Both the position numbers and the translations under genes were made by a program. Under the pieces are notes generated by a model. The model was not told where the DNA came from. It saw only the letters and a program-made list of their open reading frames with translations, and searched no databases. DNA of 64,000 bases from Clostridiales bacterium (GTDB lineage: Bacteria; Bacillota; Clostridia; Mahellales; Mahellaceae): positions 1 to 64,000 of the forward strand of contig JASGMM010000001.1 of the NCBI GenBank assembly GCA_030156435.1. Direction: 5' to 3'. Shown here in pieces: positions 54,515-63,144 of this stretch; the first letter of the stretch is position 1, and every line of letters begins with the position of its first letter.

Positions 54515-54883
54515 TTAAGAATACATCACGCGCTGTATAGCCTCCATCAACCTGGATTTCTCAAACGGCTTAACCACATACTCTTTAGCGCCGCTTCTAA
54601 TGGCCTCTAACACCATATTTTTTTGTCCCAATGCCGAGCACATTATTACCTTAGACTTTGGACTTACTTTAAGCAACTCTTTAACCGCCTGTATGCCGTC
54701 CATATCGGGCATAGTTATATCCATCGTTACGATATCCGGTTTTACCTGTGCGGCTTTTTCGACAGCCTGAAGGCCGTTGCCGGCCTCAAATATTTTGTCA
54801 TAGCCATTCTCCGCAAGCATATCTTTTACGACCTTGCGCATAAAAGCCGAGTCGTCCACAACCAAAAACGTCAGATCATCCAT
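54515..54883 (-). CDS. CheY-like response regulator receiver protein
   Basis: 122-aa single receiver domain. Acid pocket DD at residues 9-10 (VVDDSAF), phospho-acceptor Asp in TMDITMPDMDG, the Ser/Thr switch in MCSALGQ and Lys in VVKPFEKSR. The sequence is close to CheY of Gram-positive bacteria. No kinase or other che gene is adjacent; the nearest chemotaxis gene is the receptor 28 kb away. Pathway therefore inferred. Confidence 0.92.
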   Translation of the reverse strand: MDDLTFLVVDDSAFMRKVVKDMLAENGYDKIFEAGNGLQAVEKAAQVKPDIVTMDITMPDMDGIQAVKELLKVSPKSKVIMCSALGQKNMVLEAIRSGAKEYVVKPFEKSRLMEAIQRVMYS

Positions 54884-54902
54884 AAGAACCCCTTCCTTCC
54901 CG

Positions 54903-55871
54903 CTATAAAATACTATTTAAATCTATTATTCCCAAAATCATCATTAGCTGCAACACCAATTCAGCCGCTATAAATACTATCCCTATTATAAGCGGTATAA
55001 AATGAACGAATTTAGGGTGTTCAATATTCCCAGCCGCAGGAATATGCGTCCTTTTATTCGCTGTTGTAGCCTTCAACATATTTATAAACCATATGAATAG
55101 CATCAACGAAGCAAAACCTATTACTGCATACACGCCCATAGTAATCCATAATTGAGAAGCAGGCAGATCGGCTAACGACTGGGCTATCTCCCCTTCGCCC
55201 ATCGTCTCAGCCAATATAGTAGCTATATACGACAGCGTTACAGCTACCGCATTATTTATAAAATGCGCTATCATTCCCGAAAATATAGAATCGGTAATAT
55301 ACACCATATAGCCTATGGTTATGCCGAGGAATATAGGCCCTATGAAATTCTGTATGTTAGCGTGCATAAGGCCAAATAATATGCCGCTGTAGATTACAGC
55401 TTTACGTCCCCCGTAAACCTCATAGCCTCTCAATATCACCCCTCTGAATAAAGTTTCCTCACATATGGCCGCCGAACCAGCTATGATAGCCAATGCCTGT
55501 AAGTATGCCCTCCCGGTATTGATAACAGGTATAGGCTGCGGCAGCAGTTGGCCTGACAAATCCAGCACATATATCCATATAAGCGATAGAAATGTTACCA
55601 CCCCATAACCACTCACGGCCACTAGCACGATGAGCACGACCTGCCGCCATGTTATAGGATTTAACCGCATAACATCTTTTATAGGCATTCTTTGCGAACC
55701 TACATAAATCAGGGATGACGCTAGTATTATGCCAAACTCGGTTATCAACAAGCCCATGTAAATATCATATTGCTGAGCCATAGCTCCCACGGTAAAAAAT
55801 AAAACCACTACTACCAAAAACAATATGTTTACGCCTAATACCGTCGGTCTCTTAGTGATGCTGCCTTCCAT
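54903..55871 (-). CDS. CPBP-family intramembrane metalloprotease (CAAX protease-like)
   Basis: 322-aa membrane protein with about eight hydrophobic segments. The catalytic motifs are EETLFRGVILRG (EExxxR), FGLMHANIQNF (FxxxH) and HFINNAV. Bacterial CPBP proteases process membrane proteins or act in peptide immunity and maturation. No bacteriocin genes are nearby, so its target is unknown. It is divergent from argF. Confidence 0.92.
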   Translation of the reverse strand: MEGSITKRPTVLGVNILFLVVVVLFFTVGAMAQQYDIYMGLLITEFGIILASSLIYVGSQRMPIKDVMRLNPITWRQVVLIVLVAVSGYGVVTFLSLIWIYVLDLSGQLLPQPIPVINTGRAYLQALAIIAGSAAICEETLFRGVILRGYEVYGGRKAVIYSGILFGLMHANIQNFIGPIFLGITIGYMVYITDSIFSGMIAHFINNAVAVTLSYIATILAETMGEGEIAQSLADLPASQLWITMGVYAVIGFASLMLFIWFINMLKATTANKRTHIPAAGNIEHPKFVHFIPLIIGIVFIAAELVLQLMMILGIIDLNSIL

Positions 55872-55952
55872 AACAAGCTTAATACTCCCGTCTATATGTA
55901 TTTAGTAATATTATACTACATTTATGTTATGCGATAAAGAAGCAAAAATTTT

Positions 55953-55992
55953 ATTTGCATTTTTATGCATTATTATGTATAATTATTAATAT
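55953..55992 (+). promoter_or_regulatory. Promoter of argF with tandem ARG-box-like sites
   Basis: TTGCAT (55955-55960), 17-bp spacer and TATAAT (55978-55983). Two 18-bp AT-rich palindromes, TTTGCATTTTTATGCA-centred (55953-55970) and ATGTATAATTATTAATAT (55975-55992), lie 4 bp apart and cover the -35 and -10. Paired 18-bp boxes with about 3 bp between them are the arrangement bound by ArgR hexamers, so arginine repression is likely. Confidence 0.5.
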
Positions 55993-56025
55993 ATTAAACA
56001 CGTATGTTTTTTGGAGGATAAAATA

Positions 56026-56988
56026 ATGGATTTAAACCTTTACGAATATAAAGCAGAAACTGCTTTTAGCCATAAGGACCTGTTATCTATACACGACCTT
56101 ACACAGGACGAGGTATATCAAATTCTAAGCCTTGGGTTAAAGCTTAAGGCTCAGTCAAAAGCCGGTATACCGCACCCATTGCTCAAAGGTAAAACGCTGG
56201 GCATGATATTTCAGAAATCATCAACGCGCACGCGCGTGTCATTTGAGGTGGGCATCTACCAATTAGGTGGCTACGGGCTTTTTTTGAGCAGCAATGATCT
56301 GCAACTTGGACGGGGTGAAACCATCGCTGATACCGCCCGCGTTTTGTCACGCTATTTAGACGGCATCATGATACGCACGTTCAAGCAAAAGGACGTCGAG
56401 GATTTGGCCCATTACAGCTCTATACCGGTTATAAACGGCCTGACAGATCTCTTGCACCCGTGCCAGGTATTATCAGATTTATTGACCGTATATGAAAAAA
56501 AGCAAAGATTTTCAGGCTTGAAACTGGCATTCATAGGAGATGGCAATAACATGGCCCATTCGCTTATGTTCGGCTGCACCAAGGTAGGTATGGATATAGC
56601 GCTGGCATGCCCAAAGAGTTATATGCCTGATGATGATATAGTCAAAGCCGCTAAGGCCGATGCACAGCTATCGGGCAGTAAAATAACGATAACGGCCGAG
56701 CCGGCGGAGGCTATAAAGGACGCTGATGTGGTCTATACCGATGTATGGGCCAGTATGGGGCAAGAAGCAGAAACGCAGGCGCGCAAAAAGGCTATGCGGA
56801 ATTATCAGGTGAACGAGTCCCTTTGGCAATCGGCAAAGCCAGACGCTATATTCATGCATTGCCTGCCGGCTCATCGCGGCGAAGAGGTAACCGACGCTAT
56901 TATAGACGGACCAATGTCGGTCATTTTCGACGAGGCCGAAAATAGATTACACGCTCAAAAAGCCATAATGGCGCTTTTGATGGCATAA
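56026..56988 (+). CDS. argF: Ornithine carbamoyltransferase
   Basis: Makes citrulline from ornithine and carbamoyl phosphate in arginine synthesis. The 320-aa protein has the carbamoyl-phosphate loop SSTRTRVSF (about 65-73), HPCQVLSDL, and the ornithine-side HCLPAHRGEEV near the end. The start is ATG 56026 with TTGGAGGAT before it; a TTG at 56011 is part of that ribosome site. A GNAT gene follows 13 bp downstream. No other arg gene is in the window. Confidence 0.96.
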   Translation: MDLNLYEYKAETAFSHKDLLSIHDLTQDEVYQILSLGLKLKAQSKAGIPHPLLKGKTLGMIFQKSSTRTRVSFEVGIYQLGGYGLFLSSNDLQLGRGETIADTARVLSRYLDGIMIRTFKQKDVEDLAHYSSIPVINGLTDLLHPCQVLSDLLTVYEKKQRFSGLKLAFIGDGNNMAHSLMFGCTKVGMDIALACPKSYMPDDDIVKAAKADAQLSGSKITITAEPAEAIKDADVVYTDVWASMGQEAETQARKKAMRNYQVNESLWQSAKPDAIFMHCLPAHRGEEVTDAIIDGPMSVIFDEAENRLHAQKAIMALLMA

Positions 56989-57001
56989 AAGGAGGATTGT
57001 T

Positions 57002-57499
57002 ATGGAAATTATAGTTAGAAAGGCCACTCTAGATGATGCGGCATCCATTTATGATATCATACAGGAGGCCTTCACAAAATATCAGGAAGACCTCGACACA
57101 GATACCAAAGTGGCCGCTTTATGTGAAACGGTAGAGGATATAAAGCGTGATATAGAATGCAAATGCGTTTTGATAGCGCATTTGGGCAACATACCGGTAG
57201 GCACCATACGCTATGAGATAAAAGCCGACGGTACCGCTTATTTGAGCCGTTTTGGCGTACGGCCGGCTTATCAAAAATACGGAGCCGGTACCGCCTTAAT
57301 GAAAGCCTTAGAGCAGGATGCCGAAAAAAATGGGGCCACCGCCATAGTCCTCCATACTGCCTTAAAAATGAAACACCTTATAGGCTTTTATCAGCATATG
57401 GGCTATTATGTGGCTTCCACATCCGATGATACCGGCTATATACGCGCTTTGCTTCGCAAACCGCTACAACAACAAGCCGAAGCGGTCAGTCCTTCATGA
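57002..57499 (+). CDS. GNAT-family N-acetyltransferase
   Basis: 165-aa acetyl-CoA-dependent acetyltransferase. The acetyl-CoA-binding segment is RFGVRPAYQKYGAGTALMKAL at about 88-108, followed by FYQHMGYY. The acceptor substrate cannot be told. It follows argF by 13 bp with AAAGGAGG before the ATG, so it is co-expressed with arginine synthesis. It might acylate an amino acid of that pathway, but that is only positional inference. Its 3' end overlaps the convergent next gene by 14 bp. Confidence 0.88.
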   Translation: MEIIVRKATLDDAASIYDIIQEAFTKYQEDLDTDTKVAALCETVEDIKRDIECKCVLIAHLGNIPVGTIRYEIKADGTAYLSRFGVRPAYQKYGAGTALMKALEQDAEKNGATAIVLHTALKMKHLIGFYQHMGYYVASTSDDTGYIRALLRKPLQQQAEAVSPS

Positions 57500-58337
57500 T
57501 CACTGTTTTATTCGGACTGTTTCGACCTTCTATCATAGGCGGCCGTCCCTCAAGTATGGCCAACGATATTTCTATGTCTTCCTTCGCTTCCTGAGGCGTC
57601 AGACAGCCCACCGTTACCATATCACACGGTCGTATGGTATGCCATACGAATGTAAGACCCACAAATGGGCTTACGCGTCCTGCCGCCATCGGTTTTATGG
57701 TCATGACTGGTTTTTTTGCATTCCAAATGACTTTATTAATATACTCCACTTCAACCTGCATTAAAAATCCCATGCAGTTATATATCTGTATATACGTTTC
57801 AACATCGTATCCATTGAGATCGGAATAAATGATCAACTCCGGCATATGGCATGAGAGCCCTGGTATCATGCCTTGATCACGTATCATCTTAAGATAATCC
57901 GGCAGTCTTTCTATAGTTTGTTTGTTTTTGTTAACCAACTGCTCTACGGACGTATGGTGCGGCAAACAAAATGTAGCGCCGAGCTTACGAGAATCGGCTA
58001 TAACTTTTTCTGCTTCCTTTCTGGCCACGACATTGTCATCCACATTGATTATAGGCGTATCTATAATTATCATGCCTCTGCCGGTGCGATCCTCAGCTAA
58101 TTTCACGGCATCGATCAAATGTTGATTGCCCCCAAATGGAGCCATTATAGCATACACACCGCTCCGCAAAAACACTTCCAGCATATCGGCAATAGCCTCC
58201 GCAGTGGCATTCCTGTGTTTTATAAGCATATCGGCCGCAGATGTGGTGTGGCTATATCCCAATATCCAATTAGTGCCTATTATCATTCTAGGCAACTGTA
58301 CACCGCCAACCTCGGTGCATGGAAAAACATCGCTCAT
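57486..58337 (-). CDS. Conserved protein of unknown function, probable TIM-barrel fold
   Basis: 283 aa, soluble, no signal peptide. I do not recognise a named family. MIIGTNWILGYSHTTSAADM near the start, IIIDTPIINV, LPHHTSVEQL, GLSCHMPELI, VMTIKPMAAGRVSP and the ending MVTVGCLTPQEAKEDIEISLAILEG occur at intervals suggesting alternating strands and helices of a beta/alpha barrel. The last part is reminiscent of aldo/keto reductases. Conserved His and Cys residues could bind metal. It is a solitary minus-strand gene between the convergent GNAT gene and the methyltransferase gene. Confidence 0.6.
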   Translation of the reverse strand: MSDVFPCTEVGGVQLPRMIIGTNWILGYSHTTSAADMLIKHRNATAEAIADMLEVFLRSGVYAIMAPFGGNQHLIDAVKLAEDRTGRGMIIIDTPIINVDDNVVARKEAEKVIADSRKLGATFCLPHHTSVEQLVNKNKQTIERLPDYLKMIRDQGMIPGLSCHMPELIIYSDLNGYDVETYIQIYNCMGFLMQVEVEYINKVIWNAKKPVMTIKPMAAGRVSPFVGLTFVWHTIRPCDMVTVGCLTPQEAKEDIEISLAILEGRPPMIEGRNSPNKTVIMKD

Positions 58338-58379
58338 AGACTTTCCCCTTTCACATCGTTTCAGCCACCATTATATCCT

Positions 58380-60947
58380 TCACATACAACTTTTGCAATA
58401 TGGTGCTCCACGCAATTTTAGGCCATGCCGCTCAAACCATTCATAATAGTCCTCTACATCCGTCTTAGCCGGTGTCGCATCGGCCTCAAGCTCGGCTATC
58501 GCCTTCTTTAACAGCATTTTCACTTTATCCTCGGTATCCGTCGATATGCTGTAGCGCCACACAAACACCGTAAAATATCTGGCCTCCGATTGCCCTTTCC
58601 ATATAAGCGGCTCCCATGGATTCTTTGTCTCCTTATATTTGCCAGTATTGTTATCAAAACCAGTATTGTTCAAATAATCATTAGCAAAATCATCCCTCAG
58701 CCACATTTCTATGCTCTTGCCCAGTATATCATTTATCTGGGCTTCTATAGCAGGAGTCCTTGCCCCAAAATCGGCATATATGCCCTTGCGCACGCCTTTC
58801 GCCATATCATACAGAGACACTACCCCATCGCCGCAATCGCAGAGAACACGCCGGGCCAATGTTTGAAGGTATCGGGCCACCAATTGATCATCCCCAGGTT
58901 TCTGCTCAGGCCGGTGTCTGCCGACAATTTGCTCCGATATATACCGCCGGTCGGCCGAGCTTATACCGTACAGGTCAAATACCGTATTGTCTATGGTATC
59001 GGCCATTTCCCCTATGGATAAATCATAGTCGTGCAGTTTATCCCGAAACGCCTCGCAAAGCCCATACATATCGGCCGTATTGCCCAGCGATAATTGCTCG
59101 GATATACCATCGGTTTGGTATATCTCGGACAGCACATCGTATTTATATACTTGTTTCTTTAATTCTATAATGCTCTTTACCATCCCGCTCACTTTATTCG
59201 ATGTCTCTATGTCAGGCTTTTTAAATGGCAACCTGCATACATCGCCGACCTGGAAATTGACCGTGGGATTAAGTATAGTCATAAAATAGCATGCCAGTTT
59301 TGAATTTACGAACCCCAAGAGATAATAAAGGTCAATGCCTTTTGGAAAGATGCAGGAACCTCCCACATCGAATATCCAGCCCGGTGGCAGATACCTCGCG
59401 TTGAAATTATCGTATGCTATCAAGCTGAATGTTATGCCCTCGCGAAAGTAATATTCTCTATTTCTGATAACCGAACCTTTGAATTTTCTTATCTCATTTC
59501 CGTTATTCGCCCAATCGATGACAAAATCATTCCGTCCAAGGTACTTATTATAACCCCCTCCCTTGGCATACGGTATCCAGCGCTGATCAACCTCGTCTGG
59601 TGAGACTTCCCACCTCATATATACGAATCTGTTGTTACATCCGGTAGCCAAGCCCTGCTTGACATCGGCGTAAGAGGGCGACAACGCCGGCAGATTATTT
59701 AATATCTCCAATATACTGGCTGGCACATTATATAAGAACCTTTCGCCGTCCAATGACTTGAAAATGCATTGTTCTTTTATATGTACATACCTATCATCTA
59801 TGCAGTATAACGCCCCTTTCTTATCTTTAACCCTTCGCAGATCATAAAACCAGCTTACTCCCCTGTTTTTTGCATCATTGCGCGCTATAAGCACGGCCAC
59901 GCTTACGTTGGCATTTGCGAATACATCATTGCCTAAATGCACAAGCTTATCTATATATAGTTTGTCCAATAAAACATGGCGCAGTGTTTCGAACCTTTTT
60001 ATGTATAAATATGTATCGGGCGTAATATAACCCAAATAGCCCTCAGGGGCTAAAAGCTCCAACCCTCGTTCAATAAAGGCAGCATAAAGATCGGTTTTGC
60101 TGCGGTTGTACCATTGAGCAATATTCCCCCTTAAATCATCGGTCATTTTGCGGTTATTTAAGTAAGGCGGGTTGCCGACCACCACATCGTATAATTGTCC
60201 GCCCACCTTATCGTGGATACCATGTCGCACCAGGCTGCCCATATCGTGATCCGAGCAGATTATGTTCTTAGTCAGCACATCCACGTCGGTATTCATGCTC
60301 TTTGCCTTCATATAGAGGTTTAAACGCGCTATGCGCACAGCTCTGGGGTCTATATCCACGCCGTATATATTTTTGTTCAAAATACTGCGCGGTATATCCC
60401 CGACAGGCACGCGGCCTTCTTCCACATACATATCATAAAATCTATCGAATGCGTATAATAAGAATGAGCCACCGCCGCACGACGGGTCCAACAGCTTTAT
60501 ATTTTCTACGCTCATACCCATCTCATGCCAATAAGGCGTCAGCGTATTGTCTATTATATATTTTACTATCCAATCATATGTATAAAACCGGGTTTTAGAC
60601 TTAGGATCGGCACTATTAGCACAATATCGGTAGATCCATGCTATTATATCATCCTTAAGCCAATCATCTTCGCTTATACCGTGCGACAGTATGTGGGCAA
60701 GTTTTTGTACACAAGCGGTATGAGCATTACAATCATAAGCTTGGAAAAGCGGCTTCACCGGATTTGGTAAAGCATCGGTTATATCCCTCAAAGTCATCCG
60801 TCCAGCTATCAAGCCGTCGGCGAGCGGGGGCATAAGCCCCCGCCGCTCCAATGCGATAGCCGCGCATACGGCTATAACCGTATCAATATCGCATCCAGCA
60901 GCCAGCAACGGTCTTATATCTTTCACAGCAGAATGTATGCCGTCCAA
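58380..60947 (-). CDS. Orphan PglX/Eco57I-type adenine-specific DNA methyltransferase
   Basis: 855-aa class I N6-adenine methyltransferase. The SAM-binding motif DPSCGGGSF lies at residues 154-162, GVDIDPRAVRIARLNLY at about 196 and the catalytic NPPY at 259-262. A TaqI-like C-terminal specificity region with GNDVFANANVSVAVLI, KGGGYNKY and LPFKKP follows. The FYTYDWIVKYIIDNTL start is like PglX of BREX systems. There is no PD-(D/E)xK nuclease motif at the N-terminus, so it is unlikely to cut DNA. No brxC, pglZ, brxL or restriction gene is in the window. The target site is unknown. Confidence 0.85.
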   Translation of the reverse strand: MDGIHSAVKDIRPLLAAGCDIDTVIAVCAAIALERRGLMPPLADGLIAGRMTLRDITDALPNPVKPLFQAYDCNAHTACVQKLAHILSHGISEDDWLKDDIIAWIYRYCANSADPKSKTRFYTYDWIVKYIIDNTLTPYWHEMGMSVENIKLLDPSCGGGSFLLYAFDRFYDMYVEEGRVPVGDIPRSILNKNIYGVDIDPRAVRIARLNLYMKAKSMNTDVDVLTKNIICSDHDMGSLVRHGIHDKVGGQLYDVVVGNPPYLNNRKMTDDLRGNIAQWYNRSKTDLYAAFIERGLELLAPEGYLGYITPDTYLYIKRFETLRHVLLDKLYIDKLVHLGNDVFANANVSVAVLIARNDAKNRGVSWFYDLRRVKDKKGALYCIDDRYVHIKEQCIFKSLDGERFLYNVPASILEILNNLPALSPSYADVKQGLATGCNNRFVYMRWEVSPDEVDQRWIPYAKGGGYNKYLGRNDFVIDWANNGNEIRKFKGSVIRNREYYFREGITFSLIAYDNFNARYLPPGWIFDVGGSCIFPKGIDLYYLLGFVNSKLACYFMTILNPTVNFQVGDVCRLPFKKPDIETSNKVSGMVKSIIELKKQVYKYDVLSEIYQTDGISEQLSLGNTADMYGLCEAFRDKLHDYDLSIGEMADTIDNTVFDLYGISSADRRYISEQIVGRHRPEQKPGDDQLVARYLQTLARRVLCDCGDGVVSLYDMAKGVRKGIYADFGARTPAIEAQINDILGKSIEMWLRDDFANDYLNNTGFDNNTGKYKETKNPWEPLIWKGQSEARYFTVFVWRYSISTDTEDKVKMLLKKAIAELEADATPAKTDVEDYYEWFERHGLKLRGAPYCKSCM

Positions 60948-60956
60948 CTTTTATGT

Positions 60957-63050
60957 TTACTCCTGTTGTTCGTCAAATAATACTTTGATGTGTACCGGCC
61001 CCTTTATATCATCACAATTGACCAGATACAGCACATCGTCTTTACCATAGCCGTATACTGTGCCGTTAACATATATGCCGGCAGGCTCATTAAGCGATAC
61101 AAAGCCGAATTGCCCGCCCTCGGACAATATGACGTCCATAACCCCTCCTGTCATGGAAGCGTATTTTACAGCAGCCGATGATATATATTTATCGATTAAT
61201 CCCAGTATTGCACGGCCGGCATTTAGCGGAACTAGCTGATATAACGCCACGCCATCGTTCTTTAGTTCGAACGAAATCTCATCTTTTTGACTTATAATCC
61301 GTGCCGAACGACTGAAATGCTCATAGACGGCCACATCGGGCATGGTCAATCCCGGTATATCCGAAGCTCTTATGCTGCCGCTTACCGTTAACCCGTCATT
61401 ATTTATATTAAAAGCTGCTATTATGCCTGCATTGCCAGCCTTATTCCATATTTTAAGCGGGACAGGTTCGCTGCATGGATCTCTCATCAGGCAATCGGCC
61501 GTGGGCACCCCTGGGCGCTTACAGCGAAGTATGCGTCCATTGGAAAGCATAAGCGGCTTTAGCATATCGCCAGATGTTTTTCCCACTGGATCGCTTATAT
61601 ATACAGGTCCACCGCTTATCGCCCTAAGCACCGCATTGTTGACAGCCTGTGGATGGGAAGTCCACCACATATCCCAGTCTCCCCATATGAAATTACCGTA
61701 TATATATGAATTATACGCGTTCTGCAGCGCATGCTCCCTGAAGCTGCCCTCGTTATGCGGCAAGAAATCATCGCTATTGCGCGATACGGCCGATGCCCTC
61801 CTGTGCCACAAATCCTCCTGTGCCATGCCCATGCAATTTATGACTAAACCGCCGAAATTAAGCCCCACAGATGCCTCCAGAGCGTCATGCATGCCGCTCG
61901 CCGCTCCAGCCGCAGGCATGTTATACTTAATAAAGTTGATCAGCGAACTTTGATTGTCCACCTTGACAAAATCCACGCCTTTGCTTGCAAGATACGAATG
62001 CCATGCATTCCAGAAAGCGAACCCCTTGGCTGCATCAGGATAAGGGATGAGCCTGCCGGCCTTGGTTGTATATATATTTTCCTTAAACTCCTTGGCTAAT
62101 GCACCATCTTTAGCTATACCGTCCCAGTATCCGGTAAAAGCATGCCACACCCCTACCCAGTTGACTCCATATTGTTCCTTCAGCTTACTTATAACGCTGG
62201 CCAAGCCTTCGGGAAATTTATCGCTGTCGGCATCAAAGGACTTGAGCTTTCGATCCTCGGTCTCCGACCATCCATCGTCTATTATAAACCAGCGCACCGG
62301 TATACCTTTATCATGGAACTCCCGAGCCTTGTCCAATAAACCCTGATGATTTACATCATGGTAAAAAGCATCCCAACTGCACCAACCGAGGTATTCCAAT
62401 TCATCCGGATATGGCCGTTCGTCTATAGTTTTGCCCGGCGTCCTAAGAGATTTAAGTCCGGCAAAAGACGAGGTTTTAACCAACTTAAACGGGTCGGCAT
62501 CCGATGCCAATACAAAGGCCAGCGTATCGCAGCTATTGTAACCCGCATCATATGCGGAAAGCGTTATCTCCATGCCGCTATCCGCACCGGATAATTCCGC
62601 TCTGAATATCTCGTCGCATACGGGCAGCATATGATGGTACATAGCACCGTCTTTCCATACCAACGATTGAGTGCGCGGCGGTATTTTCTCTATATCCGTA
62701 TCAAACCACGGCCTGGTCCACCAATCCTTATGCAGATAATTAGCCATGAGCCCTTCAACATTACCGATGGCATCTATATGTAACTTCACACCGCCTATAG
62801 GCTCTAAAAAGCCCTTCTTTAGATCAGCGCGCACCCTAAAAAGCGTGGCTCCGCGGTAAGCACGAAATATCAAGCTAAGCGACATATCGTCGTCTCCATA
62901 TTCGGCCGCATCCGAGCCGCACTCCTTAAGCGGTAATTCATATATACAGCCGTCTGCATTTACAAGCGGCTTTAATCCTCCTAAAACCAACTTTCCCTCC
63001 AAAGTGACATCCAAAGCTTTGTTTTCTCTGTTAAATACTATGTTATACAT
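60957..63050 (-). CDS. GH36-type alpha-galactosidase / raffinose-synthase (Sip1)-like glycosidase
   Basis: 697-aa cytoplasmic enzyme. The barrel begins YLGWCSWDAFYHDVN (about 220), with WFIIDDGWS next. The nucleophile is D365 in FVKVDNQ and acidic candidates for the acid/base lie in SRNSDDF and ISDPVG. This signature set is that of raffinose synthase / alkaline alpha-galactosidase (GH36) rather than bacterial AgaA. It likely hydrolyses or transfers alpha-galactosyl groups from raffinose-family sugars or galactinol. No transporter is adjacent. AGGAGGCG precedes ATG 63050; the methyltransferase gene follows after 9 bp. Confidence 0.88.
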   Translation of the reverse strand: MYNIVFNRENKALDVTLEGKLVLGGLKPLVNADGCIYELPLKECGSDAAEYGDDDMSLSLIFRAYRGATLFRVRADLKKGFLEPIGGVKLHIDAIGNVEGLMANYLHKDWWTRPWFDTDIEKIPPRTQSLVWKDGAMYHHMLPVCDEIFRAELSGADSGMEITLSAYDAGYNSCDTLAFVLASDADPFKLVKTSSFAGLKSLRTPGKTIDERPYPDELEYLGWCSWDAFYHDVNHQGLLDKAREFHDKGIPVRWFIIDDGWSETEDRKLKSFDADSDKFPEGLASVISKLKEQYGVNWVGVWHAFTGYWDGIAKDGALAKEFKENIYTTKAGRLIPYPDAAKGFAFWNAWHSYLASKGVDFVKVDNQSSLINFIKYNMPAAGAASGMHDALEASVGLNFGGLVINCMGMAQEDLWHRRASAVSRNSDDFLPHNEGSFREHALQNAYNSYIYGNFIWGDWDMWWTSHPQAVNNAVLRAISGGPVYISDPVGKTSGDMLKPLMLSNGRILRCKRPGVPTADCLMRDPCSEPVPLKIWNKAGNAGIIAAFNINNDGLTVSGSIRASDIPGLTMPDVAVYEHFSRSARIISQKDEISFELKNDGVALYQLVPLNAGRAILGLIDKYISSAAVKYASMTGGVMDVILSEGGQFGFVSLNEPAGIYVNGTVYGYGKDDVLYLVNCDDIKGPVHIKVLFDEQQE

Positions 63051-63097
63051 ACTGAATTTCGCCTCCTGACGTTCTTTATGTAATTATTATATCACAA

Positions 63098-63131
63098 ACA
63101 AAGCCTGCCATCACAAGATGACAGGCTTTGT
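63098..63131 (-). terminator. Terminator after porB
   Basis: ACAAAGCCTG / CAGGCTTTGT stem extended by CATC/GATG pairs with a small bulge. On the minus strand it is followed by TTGTGATATAA. It lies 14 bases after the porB stop and isolates the GH36 gene. Confidence 0.75.
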
Positions 63132-63144
63132 TATTATATAGAGT

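Noticed and set aside
58380-60947. BREX phage-defence system
   Set aside because: Only a PglX-like gene is present. No BrxA/B/C, PglZ or BrxL/Lon gene occurs in the window, so a system cannot be claimed.
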